Under the pieces are notes generated by a model. It saw only the letters and a list, made by a program, of their open reading frames with translations. It did not search any database and was not told the origin of the DNA. A program made the translations under genes and the position numbers. DNA of 64,000 nt from Panagrolaimus kolymaensis (lineage: Eukaryota; Nematoda; Chromadorea; Rhabditida; Panagrolaimidae), in contig JAJQJQ010000002.1 of the NCBI GenBank assembly GCA_028622995.1, positions 11,532,001-11,596,000 of the forward strand, given 5' to 3'. Of this stretch, positions 10,020 to 23,400 are shown in pieces; positions within the stretch are counted from its first letter, which is position 1; each line of letters starts with the position of its first letter.

Positions 10020-13000
10020 TTTCAAATTGCTCGATTTTATGTTGCTGCAACTCGGGTGTAAAAATTTTTGGATTTTGTTTTTTTAAACATTTTTAAACAA
10101 AATTTCTTTTGTCATTCCATTAAATACTTTCACAAAGTAAAACTAAAAATAAAGACGGCATTTCAAATTGCTCGATTTTAAGTTGCTGCAACTCGGGTGT
10201 AATAATTTTTTGATTTTGTTTTTTTAAACATTTTTAAACAAATTTTCTTTTGTCATTCCATTAAACACTTTCACAAAGTAAAACTAAAAATAAAGACGAC
10301 ATTTCAAATTGCTCGATTTTAAGTTGCTGCAACTCGGGTGTAATAATTTTTTGATTTTGTTTTTTTAAACATTTTTAAACAAATTTTCTTTTGTCATTCC
10401 ATTAAACACTTTCACAAAGTAAAACTAAAAATAAAGACGACATTTCAAATTGCTCGATTTTATGTTGCTGCAACTCGGGTGTAATAATTTTTTGATTTTG
10501 TTTTTTTAAACATTTTTAAACAAATTTTCTTTTGTCATTCCATTAAACACTTTCACAAAGTAAAACTAAAAATAAAGATGGCATTTCAAATTGCTCGATT
10601 TTATGTAGCTAAAACTCGTGTGTAATAATTTTTGGATTTTGTTTTTTTAAACATTTTTAAACAAATTTTCTTTTGTCATTCCATTAAACACTTTTACAAA
10701 GTAAAACTAAAAATAAAGACGGCATTTCAAATTGCTCGATTTTATGTTGCTGCGACTCGGGTGTAATAATTTTTTGATTTTGTTTTTTTAAACATTTTTA
10801 AACAAATTTTCTTTTGTCATTCCATTAAACACTTTCACAAAGTAAAACTAAAAATAAAGACGGCATTTCAAATTGCTCGATTTTATGTTGCTGCGACTCG
10901 GGTGTAATAATTTTTTGATTTTGTTTTTTTAAACATTTTTAAACAAATTTTCTTTTGTCATTCCATTAAACACTTTCACAAAGTAAAACTAAAAATAAAG
11001 ACGGCATTTCAAATTGCTCGATTTTATGTAGCTGAAACTCGGGTGTAATAATTTTTGGATTTTGTTTTTTTAAACATTTTTAAACAAATTTTCTTTTGTC
11101 ATTCCATTAAACACTTTCACAAAGTAAAACTAAAAATAAAGACGGCATTTCAAATTGCTCGATTTTTTGTTGCTGCAACTCGGGTGTAATAATTTTTTGA
11201 TTTTGTTTTTTTAAACATTTTTAAACAAATTTTCTTTTGTCATTCCATTAAACACTTTCACAAAGTAAAACTAAAAATAAAGACGGCATTTCAAATTGCT
11301 CGATTTTATGTAGCTGAAACTCGGGTGTAATAATTTTTGGATTTTGTTTTTTTAAACATTTTTAAACAAATTTTCTTTTGTCATTCCATTAAACACTTTC
11401 ACAAAGTAAAACTAAAAATAAAGACGGCATTTCAAATTGCTCGATTTTATGTTGCTGCAACTCGGGTGTAATAATTTTTTGATTTTGTTTTTTTAAACAT
11501 TTTTAAACAAATTTTCTTTTGTCATTCCATTAAACACTTTCACAAAGTAAAACTAAAAATAAAGACGGCATTTCAAATTGCTCGATTTTATGTTGCTGCA
11601 ACTCGGGTGTAAAAATTTTTGGATTTTGTTTTTTTAAACATTTTTAAACAAAATTTCTTTTGTCATTCCATTAAATACTTTCACAAAGTAAAACTAAAAA
11701 TAAAGACGGCATTTCAAATTGCTCGATTTTAAGTTGCTGCAACTCGGGTGTAATAATTTTTTGATTTTGTTTTTTTAAACATTTTTAAACAAATTTTCTT
11801 TTGTCATTCCATTAAACACTTTCACAAAGTAAAACTTAAAATAAAGACGGCATTTCAAATTGCTCGATTTTATGTTGCTGCAACTCGGGTGTAATAATTT
11901 TTTGATTTTGTTTTTTTAAACATTTTTAAACAAATTTTCTTTTGTCATTCCATTAAACACTTTCACAAAGTAAAACTAAAAATAAAGACGACATTTCAAA
12001 TTGCTCGATTTTATGTTGCTGCAACTCGGGTGTAATAATTTTTTGATTTTGTTTTTTTAAACATTTTTAAACAAATTTTCTTTTGTCATTCCATTAAACA
12101 CTTTCACAAAGTAAAACTAAAAATAAAGATGGCATTTCAAATTGCTCGATTTTATGTAGCTAAAACTCGTGTGTAATAATTTTTGGATTTTGTTTTTTTA
12201 AACATTTTTAAACAAATTTTCTTTTGTCATTCCATTAAACACTTTTACAAAGTAAAACTAAAAATAAAGACGGCATTTCAAATTGCTCGATTTTATGTTG
12301 CTGCAACTCGGGTGTAATAATTTTTTGATTTTGTTTTTTTAAACATTTTTAAACAAATTTTCTTTTGTCATTCCATTAAATACTTTCACAAAGTAAAACT
12401 AAAAATAAAGACGGCATTTCAAATTGCTCGATTTTATGTTGCTGCAACTCGGGTGTAATAATTTTTTGATTTTGTTTTTTTAAACATTTTTAAACAAATT
12501 TTCTTTTGTCATTCCATTAAATACTTTCACAAAGTAAAACTAAAAATAAAGATGGCATTTCAAATTGCTCGATTTTATGTTGCTGCAACTCGCGTGTAAT
12601 AATTTTTTGATTTTGTTTTTTTAAACATTTTTAAACAAATTTTCTTTTGTCATTCCATTAAATACTTTCACAAAGTAAAACTAAAAATAAAGACGGCATT
12701 TAAAATTGCTCGATTTTATGTTGCTGCAACTCGCGTGTAATAATTTTTTGATTTTGTTTTTTTAAACATTTTTAAACAAATTTTCTTTTGTCATTCCATT
12801 AAATACTTTCACAAAGTAAAACTAAAAATAAAGACGGCATTTCAAATTGCTCGATTTTATGTTGCTGCAACTCGGGTGTAATAATTTTTTGATTTTGTTT
12901 TTTTAAACATTTTTAAACAAATTTTCTTTTGTCATTCCATTAAATACTTTCACAAAGTAAAACTAAAAATAAAGATGGCATTTCAAATTGCTCGATTTTA

Positions 13001-15000
13001 TGTTGCTGCAACTCGCGTGTAATAATTTTTTGATTTTGTTTTTTTAAACATTTTTAAACAAATTTTCTTTTGTCATTCCATTAAATACTTTCACAAAGTA
13101 AAACTAAAAATAAAGACGGCATTTCAAATTGCTCGATTTTATGTTGCTGCAACTCGCGTGTAATAATTTTTTGATTTTGTTTTTTTAAACATTTTTAAAC
13201 AAATTTTCTTTTGTCATTCCATTAAATACTTTCACAAAGTAAAACTAAAAATAAAGACGGCATTTCAAATTGCTCGATTTTATGTTGCTGCAACTCGCGT
13301 GTAATAATTTTTTGATTTTGTTTTTTTAAACATTTTTAAACAAATTTTCTTTTGTCATTCCATTAAATACTTTCACAAAGTAAAACTAAAAATAAAGATG
13401 GCATTTCAAATTGCTCGATTTTATGTTGCTGCAACTCGCGTGTAATAATTTTTTGATTTTGTTTTTTTAAACATTTTTAAACAAATTTTCTTTTGTCATT
13501 CCATTAAATACTTTCACAAAGTAAAACTAAAAATAAAGACGGCATTTAAAATTGCTCGATTTTATGTTGCTGCAACTCGCGTGTAATAATTTTTTGATTT
13601 TGTTTTTTTAAACATTTTTAAACAAATTTTCTTTTGTCATTCCATTAAACACTTTCACAAAGTAAAACTAAAAATAAAGACGACATTTCAAATTGCTCGA
13701 TTTTATGTTGCTGCAACTCGGGTGTAATAATTTTTTGATTTTGTTTTTTTAAACATTTTTAAACAAATTTTCTTTTGTCATTCCATTAAACACTTTCACA
13801 AAGTAAAACTAAAAATAAAGATGGCATTTCAAATTGCTCGATTTTATGTAGCTAAAACTCGTGTGTAATAATTTTTGGATTTTGTTTTTTTAAACATTTT
13901 TAAACAAATTTTCTTTTGTCATTCCATTAAACACTTTTACAAAGTAAAACTAAAAATAAAGACGGCATTTCAAATTGCTCGATTTTATGTTGCTGCAACT
14001 CGGGTGTAATAATTTTTTGATTTTGTTTTTTTAAACATTTTTAAACAAATTTTCTTTTGTCATTCCATTAAATACTTTCACAAAGTAAAACTAAAAATAA
14101 AGACGGCATTTCAAATTGCTCGATTTTATGTTGCTGCAACTCGGGTGTAATAATTTTTTGATTTTGTTTTTTTAAACATTTTTAAACAAATTTTCTTTTG
14201 TCATTCCATTAAATACTTTCACAAAGTAAAACTAAAAATAAAGATGGCATTTCAAATTGCTCGATTTTATGTTGCTGCAACTCGCGTGTAATAATTTTTT
14301 GATTTTGTTTTTTTAAACATTTTTAAACAAATTTTCTTTTGTCATTCCATTAAATACTTTCACAAAGTAAAACTAAAAATAAAGACGGCATTTAAAATTG
14401 CTCGATTTTATGTTGCTGCAACTCGCGTGTAATAATTTTTTGATTTTGTTTTTTTAAACATTTTTAAACAAATTTTCTTTTGTCATTCCATTAAATACTT
14501 TCACAAAGTAAAACTAAAAATAAAGACGGCATTTCAAATTGCTCGATTTTATGTTGCTGCAACTCGGGTGTAATAATTTTTTGATTTTGTTTTTTTAAAC
14601 ATTTTTAAACAAATTTTCTTTTGTCATTCCATTAAATACTTTCACAAAGTAAAACTAAAAATAAAGATGGCATTTCAAATTGCTCGATTTTATGTTGCTG
14701 CAACTCGGGTGTAATAATTTTTTGATTTTGTTTTTTTAAACATTTTTAAACAAATTTTCTTTTGTCATTCCATTAAATACTTTCACAAAGTAAAACTAAA
14801 AATAAAGACGGCATTTAAAATTGCTCGATTTTATGTTGCTGCAACTCGGGTGTAATAATTTTTTGATTTTGTTTTTTTAAACATTTTTAAACAAATTTTC
14901 TTTTGTCATTCCATTAAATACTTTCACAAAGTAAAACTAAAAATAAAGACGGCATTTAAAATTGCTCGATTTTATTTTGCTGCAACTCGGGTGTAATAAT
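10020..15000. repeat. Higher-order repeat block of 11 and 12 monomers
   Basis: The rare variant TTATGTAGCTAAAACTCGTG occurs at 10601, 12152 and 13844, spaced 1551 bp (11 monomers) and 1692 bp (12 monomers). It is preceded each time by a GACGACATTTC monomer and followed by TTAAACACTTTTAC. Other markers (TTAAGTTGCTGC, CTCGCGTG) repeat in step. This shows duplication of multi-monomer blocks by unequal exchange. Confidence 0.85.
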
Positions 15001-18000
15001 TTTTTGATTTTGTTTTTTTAAACATTTTTAAACAAATTTTCTTTTGTCATTCCATTAAACACTTTCACAAAGTAAAACTAAAAATAAAGACGGCATTTAA
15101 AATTGCTCGATTTTATGTTGCTGCAACTCGGGTGTAATAATTTTTTGATTTTGTTTTTTTAAACATTTTTAAACAAATTTTCTTTTGTCATTCCATTAAA
15201 TACTTTCACAAAGTAAAACTAAAAATAAAGACGGCATTTAAAATTGCTCGATTTTATGTTGCTGCAACTCGGGTGTAATAATTTTTTGATTTTGTTTTTT
15301 TAAACATTTTTAAACAAATTTTCTTTTGTCATTCCATTAAATACTTTCACAAAGTAAAACTAAAAATAAAGACGGCATTTAAAATTGCTCGATTTTATGT
15401 TGCTGCAACTCGGGTGTAATAATTTTTTGATTTTGTTTTTTTAAACATTTTTAAACAAATTTTCTTTTGTCATTCCATTAAATACTTTCACAAAGTAAAA
15501 CTAAAAATAAAGACGGCATTTAAAATTGCTCGATTTTATGTTGCTGCAACTCGGGTGTAATAATTTTTTGATTTTGTTTTTTTAAACATTTTTAAACAAA
15601 TTTTCTTTTGTCATTCCATTAAATACTTTCACAAAGTAAAACTAAAAATAAAGACGGCATTTAAAATTGCTCGATTTTATGTTGCTGCAACTCGGGTGTA
15701 ATAATTTTTTGATTTTGTTTTTTTAAACATTTTTAAACAAATTTTCTTTTGTCATTCCATTAAATACTTTCACAAAGTAAAACTAAAAATAAAGACGGCA
15801 TTTAAAATTGCTCGATTTTATGTTGCTGCAACTCGGGTGTAATAATTTTTTGATTTTGTTTTTTTAAACATTTTTAAACAAATTTTCTTTTGTCATTCCA
15901 TTAAATACTTTCACAAAGTAAAACTAAAAATAAAGACGGCATTTAAAATTGCTCGATTTTATGTTGCTGCAACTCGGGTGTAATAATTTTTTGATTTTGT
16001 TTTTTTAAACATTTTTAAACAAATTTTCTTTTGTCATTCCATTAAATACTTTCACAAAGTAAAACTAAAAATAAAGACGGCATTTAAAATTGCTCGATTT
16101 TATGTTGCTGCAACTCGGGTGTAATAATTTTTTGATTTTGTTTTTTTAAACATTTTTAAACAAATTTTCTTTTGTCATTCCATTAAATACTTTCACAAAG
16201 TAAAACTAAAAATAAAGACGGCATTTAAAATTGCTCGATTTTATGTTGCTGCAACTCGGGTGTAATAATTTTTTGATTTTGTTTTTTTAAACATTTTTAA
16301 ACAAATTTTCTTTTGTCATTCCATTAAATACTTTCACAAAGTAAAACTAAAAATAAAGACGGCATTTAAAATTGCTCGATTTTATGTTGCTGCAACTCGG
16401 GTGTAATAATTTTTTGATTTTGTTTTTTTAAACATTTTTAAACAAATTTTCTTTTGTCATTCCATTAAATACTTTCACAAAGTAAAACTAAAAATAAAGA
16501 CGGCATTTAAAATTGCTCGATTTTATGTTGCTGCAACTCGGGTGTAATAATTTTTTGATTTTGTTTTTTTAAACATTTTTAAACAAATTTTCTTTTGTCA
16601 TTCCATTAAATACTTTCACAAAGTAAAACTAAAAATAAAGATGTCATTTCAAATTGCTCGATTTTATGTTGCTGCAACTCGGGTGTAATAATTTTTTGAT
16701 TTTGTTTTTTTAAACATTTTTAAACAAATTTTCTTTTGTCATTCCATTAAATACTTTCACAAAGTAAAACTAAAAATAAAGACGGCATTTAAAATTGCTC
16801 GATTTTATGTTGCTGCAACTCGGGTGTAATAATTTTTTGATTTTGTTTTTTTAAACATTTTTAAACAAATTTTCTTTTGTCATTCCATTAAATACTTTCA
16901 CAAAGTAAAACTAAAAATAAAGACGGCATTTAAAATTGCTCGATTTTATGTTGCTGCAACTCGGGTGTAATAATTTTTTGATTTTGTTTTTTTAAACATT
17001 TTTAAACAAATTTTCTTTTGTCATTCCATTAAATACTTTCACAAAGTAAAACTAAAAATAAAGACGGCATTTAAAATTGCTCGATTTTATTTTGCTGCAA
17101 CTCGGGTGTAATAATTTTTTGATTTTGTTTTTTTAAACATTTTTAAACAAATTTTCTTTTGTCATTCCATTAAACACTTTCACAAAGTAAAACTAAAAAT
17201 AAAGACGGCATTTAAAATTGCTCGATTTTATGTTGCTGCAACTCGGGTGTAATAATTTTTTGATTTTGTTTTTTTAAACATTTTTAAACAAATTTTCTTT
17301 TGTCATTCCATTAAACACTTTCACAAAGTAAAACTAAAAATAAAGACGGCATTTAAAATTGCTCGATTTTATGTTGCTGCAACTCGGGTGTAATAATTTT
17401 TTGATTTTGTTTTTTTAAACATTTTTAAACAAATTTTCTTTTGTCATTCCATTAAATACTTTCACAAAGTAAAACTAAAAATAAAGACGGCATTTAAAAT
17501 TGCTCGATTTTATGTTGCTGCAACTCGGGTGTAATAATTTTTTGATTTTGTTTTTTTAAACATTTTTAAACAAATTTTCTTTTGTCATTCCATTAAATAC
17601 TTTCACAAAGTAAAACTAAAAATAAAGACGGCATTTAAAATTGCTCGATTTTATGTTGCTGCAACTCGGGTGTAATAATTTTTTGATTTTGTTTTTTTAA
17701 ACATTTTTAAACAAATTTTCTTTTGTCATTCCATTAAATACTTTCACAAAGTAAAACTAAAAATAAAGACGGCATTTAAAATTGCTCGATTTTATGTTGC
17801 TGCAACTCGGGTGTAATAATTTTTTGATTTTGTTTTTTTAAACATTTTTAAACAAATTTTCTTTTGTCATTCCATTAAATACTTTCACAAAGTAAAACTA
17901 AAAATAAAGACGGCATTTAAAATTGCTCGATTTTATGTTGCTGCAACTCGGGTGTAATAATTTTTTGATTTTGTTTTTTTAAACATTTTTAAACAAATTT

Positions 18001-20439
18001 TCTTTTGTCATTCCATTAAATACTTTCACAAAGTAAAACTAAAAATAAAGACGGCATTTAAAATTGCTCGATTTTATGTTGCTGCAACTCGGGTGTAATA
18101 ATTTTTTGATTTTGTTTTTTTAAACATTTTTAAACAAATTTTCTTTTGTCATTCCATTAAATACTTTCACAAAGTAAAACTAAAAATAAAGATGTCATTT
18201 CAAATTGCTCGATTTTATGTTGCTGCAACTCGGGTGTAATAATTTTTTGATTTTGTTTTTTTAAACATTTTTAAACAAATTTTCTTTTGTCATTCCATTA
18301 AATACTTTCACAAAGTAAAACTAAAAATAAAGACGGCATTTAAAATTGCTCGATTTTATGTTGCTGCAACTCGGGTGTAATAATTTTTTGATTTTGTTTT
18401 TTTAAACATTTTTAAACAAATTTTCTTTTGTCATTCCATTAAATACTTTCACAAAGTAAAACTAAAAATAAAGACGGCATTTAAAATTGCTCGATTTTAT
18501 GTTGCTGCAACTCGGGTGTAATAATTTTTTGATTTTGTTTTTTTAAACATTTTTAAACAAATTTTCTTTTGTCATTCCATTAAATACTTTCACAAAGTAA
18601 AACTAAAAATAAAGACGGCATTTAAAATTGCTCGATTTTATGTTGCTGCAACTCGGGTGTAATAATTTTTTGATTTTGTTTTTTTAAACATTTTTAAACA
18701 AATTTTCTTTTGTCATTCCATTAAATACTTTCACAAAGTAAAACTAAAAATAAAGACGGCATTTAAAATTGCTCGATTTTATGTTGCTGCAACTCGGGTG
18801 TAATAATTTTTTAATTTTGTTTTTTTAAACATTTTTAAACAAATTTTCTTTTGTCATTCCATTAAATACTTTCACAAAGTAAAACTAAAAATAAAGACGG
18901 CATTTAAAATTGCTCGATTTTATGTTGCTGCAACTCGGGTGTAATAATTTTTTGATTTTGTTTTTTTAAACATTTTTAAACAAATTTTCTTTTGTCATTC
19001 CATTAAATACTTTCACAAAGTAAAACTAAAAATAAAGACGGCATTTAAAATTGCTCGATTTTATGTTGCTGCAACTCGGGTGTAATAATTTTTTGATTTG
19101 GTTTTTTTAAACATTTTTAAACAAATTTTCTTTTGTCATTCCATTAAATACTTTCACAAAGTAAAACTAAAAATAAAGACGGCATTTAAAATTGCTCGAT
19201 TTTATGTTGCTGCAACTCGGGTGTAATAATTTTTTGATTTTGTTTTTTTAAACATTTTTAAACAAATTTTCTTTTGTCATTCCATTAAATACTTTCACAA
19301 AGTAAAACTAAAAATAAAGATGTCATTTCAAATTGCTCGATTTTATGTTGCTGCAACTCGGGTGTAATAATTTTTTGATTTTGTTTTTTTAAACATTTTT
19401 AAACAAATTTTCTTTTGTCATTCCATTAAATACTTTCACAAAGTAAAACTAAAAATAAAGATGTCATTTCAAATTGCTCGATTTTATGTTGCTGCAACTC
19501 GGGTGTAATAATTTTTTGATTTTGTTTTTTTAAACATTTTTAAACAAATTTTCTTTTGTCATTCCATTAAATACTTTCACAAAGTAAAACTAAAAATAAA
19601 GATGTCATTTCAAATTGCTCGATTTTATGTTGCTGCAACTCGGGTGTAATAATTTTTTGATTTTGTTTTTTTAAACATTTTTAAACAAATTTTCTTTTGT
19701 CATTCCATTAAACACTTTCACAAAGTAAAACTAAAAATAAAGATGGCATTTCAAATTGCTCGATTTTATGTTGCTGCAACTCGGGTGTAATAATTTTTTG
19801 ATTTTGTTTTTTTAAACATTTTTAAACAAATTTTCTTTTGTCATTCCATTAAACACTTTCACAAAGTAAAACTTAAAATAAAGACGGCATTTAAAATTGC
19901 TCGATTTTATGTTGCTGCAACTCGGGTGTAATAATTTTTTGATTTTGTTTTTTTAAACATTTTTAAACAAATTTTCTTTTGTCATTCCATTAAACACTTT
20001 CACAAAGTAAAACTAAAAATAAAGATGGCATTTCAAATTGCTCGATTTTATGTTGCTGCAACTCGGGTGTAATAATTTTTTGATTTTGTTTTTTTAAACA
20101 TTTTTAAACAAATTTTCTTTTGTCATTCCATTAAATACTTTCACAAAGTAAAACTAAAAATAAAGACGGCATTTAAAATTGCTCGATTTTATGTTGCTGC
20201 AACTCGGGTGTAATAATTTTTTGATTTTGTTTTTTTAAACATTTTTAAACAAACTTTCTTTTGTCATTCCATTAAATACTTTCACAAAGTAAAACTAAAA
20301 ATAAAGACGGCATTTAAAATTGCTCGATTTTATGTTGCTGCAACTCGGGTGTAATAATTTTTTGATTTTGTTTTTTTAAACATTTTTAAACAAATTTTCT
20401 TTTGTCATTCCATTAAATACTTTCACAAAGTAAAACTAA

Positions 20440-23400
20440 AAATAAAGATGTCATTTCAAATTGCTCGATTTTATGTTGCTGCAACTCGGGTGTAATAATT
20501 TTTTAATTTTGTTTTTTTAAACATTTTTAAACAAATTTTCTTTTGTCATTCCATTAAACACTTTCACAAAGTAAAACTAAAAATAAAGATGGCATTTCAA
20601 ATTGCTCGATTTTATGTTGCTGCAACTCGGGTGTAATAATTTTTTGATTTTGTTTTTTTAAACATTTTTAAACAAATTTTCTTTTGTCATTCCATTAAAT
20701 ACTTTCACAAAGTAAAACTAAAAATAAAGACGGCATTTAAAATTGCTCGATTTTATGTTGCTGCAACTCGGGTGTAATAATTTTTTGATTTTGTTTTTTT
20801 AAACATTTTTAAACAAATTTTCTTTTGTCATTCCATTAAATACTTTCACAAAGTAAAACTAAAAATAAAGATGTCATTTCAAATTGCTCGATTTTATGTT
20901 GCTGCAACTCGGGTGTAATAATTTTTTGATTTTGTTTTTTTAAACATTTTTAAACAAATTTTCTTTTGTCATTCCATTAAATACTTTCACAAAGTAAAAC
21001 TAAAAATAAAGATGTCATTTCAAATTGCTCGATTTTATGTTGCTGCAACTCGGGTGTAATAATTTTTTGATTTTGTTTTTTTAAACATTTTTAAACAAAT
21101 TTTCTTTTGTCATTCCATTAAATACTTTCACAAAGTAAAACTAAAAATAAAGATGTCATTTCAAATTGCTCGATTTTATGTTGCTGCAACTCGGGTGTAA
21201 TAATTTTTTGATTTTGTTTTTTTAAACATTTTTAAACAAATTTTCTTTTGTCATTCCATTAAATACTTTCACAAAGTAAAACTAAAAATAAAGACGGCAT
21301 TTAAAATTGCTCGATTTTATGTTGCTGCAACTCGGGTGTAATAATTTTTTAATTTTGTTTTTTTAAACATTTTTAAACAAATTTTCTTTTGTCATTCCAT
21401 TAAATACTTTCACAAAGTAAAACTAAAAATAAAGATGTCATTTCAAATTGCTCGATTTTATGTTGCTGCAACTCGGGTGTAATAATTTTTTAATTTTGTT
21501 TTTTTAAACATTTTTAAACAAATTTTCTTTTGTCATTCCATTAAACACTTTCACAAAGTAAAACTAAAAATAAAGATGGCATTTCAAATTGCTCGATTTT
21601 ATGTTGCTGCAACTCGGGTGTAATAATTTTTTGATTTTGTTTTTTTAAACATTTTAAAACAAATTTTCTTTTGTCATTCCATTAAATACTTTCACAAAGT
21701 AAAACTAAAAATAAAGACGGCATTTAAAATTGCTCGATTTTATGTTGCTGCAACTCGGGTGTAATAATTTTTTGATTTTGTTTTTTTAAACATTTTTAAA
21801 CAAATTTTCTTTTGTCATTCCATTAAACACTTTCACAAAGTAAAACTAAAAATAAAGATGGCATTTCAAATTGCTCGATTTTATGTTGCTGCAACTCGGG
21901 TGTAATAATTTTTTGATTTTGTTTTTTTAAACATTTTAAAACAAATTTTCTTTTGTCATTCCATTAAACACTTTCACAAAGTAAAACTAAAAATAAAGAT
22001 GGCATTTCAAATTGCTCGATTTTATGTTGCTGCAACTCGGGTGTAATAATTTTTTGATTTTGTTTTTTTAAACATTTTTAAACAAATTTTCTTTTGTCAT
22101 TCCATTAAATACTTTCACAAAGTAAAACTAAAAATAAAGACGGCATTTAAAATTGCTCGATTTTATGTTGCTGCAACTCGGGTGTAATAATTTTTTGATT
22201 TTGTTTTTTTAAACATTTTTAAACAAATTTTCTTTTGTCATTCCATTAAACACTTTCACAAAGTAAAACTAAAAATAAAGATGGCATTTCAAATTGCTCG
22301 ATTTTATGTTGCTGCAACTCGGGTGTAATAATTTTTTGATTTTGTTTTTTTAAACATTTTTAAACAAATTTTCTTTTGTCATTCCATTAAATACTTTCAC
22401 AAAGTAAAACTAAAAATAAAGACGGCATTTAAAATTGCTCGATTTTATGTTGCTGCAACTCGGGTGTAATAATTTTTTGATTTTGTTTTTTTAAACATTT
22501 TTAAACAAATTTTCTTTTGTCATTCCATTAAATACTTTCACAAAGTAAAACTAAAAATAAAGACGGCATTTAAAATTGCTCGATTTTATGTTGCTGCAAC
22601 TCGGGTGTAATAATTTTTTAATTTTGTTTTTTTAAACATTTTTAAACAAATTTTCTTTTGTCATTCCATTAAATACTTTCACAAAGTAAAACTAAAAATA
22701 AAGATGTCATTTCAAATTGCTCGATTTTATGTTGCTGCAACTCGGGTGTAATAATTTTTTAATTTTGTTTTTTTAAACATTTTTAAACAAATTTTCTTTT
22801 GTCATTCCATTAAACACTTTCACAAAGTAAAACTAAAAATAAAGATGGCATTTCAAATTGCTCGATTTTATGTTGCTGCAACTCGGGTGTAATAATTTTT
22901 TGATTTTGTTTTTTTAAACATTTTAAAACAAATTTTCTTTTGTCATTCCATTAAATACTTTCACAAAGTAAAACTAAAAATAAAGACGGCATTTAAAATT
23001 GCTCGATTTTATGTTGCTGCAACTCGGGTGTAATAATTTTTTGATTTTGTTTTTTTAAACATTTTTAAACAAATTTTCTTTTGTCATTCCATTAAACACT
23101 TTCACAAAGTAAAACTAAAAATAAAGATGGCATTTCAAATTGCTCGATTTTATGTTGCTGCAACTCGGGTGTAATAATTTTTTGATTTTGTTTTTTTAAA
23201 CATTTTAAAACAAATTTTCTTTTGTCATTCCATTAAACACTTTCACAAAGTAAAACTAAAAATAAAGATGGCATTTCAAATTGCTCGATTTTATGTTGCT
23301 GCAACTCGGGTGTAATAATTTTTTGATTTTGTTTTTTTAAACATTTTTAAACAAATTTTCTTTTGTCATTCCATTAAATACTTTCACAAAGTAAAACTAA

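Noticed and set aside
12552..12599. 15-codon ATG-to-TAA frame in every GATGGC or GATGTC monomer
   Set aside because: It depends on a single C-to-T variant at the ATG, is absent from GACGGC monomers and has no sign of coding constraint.
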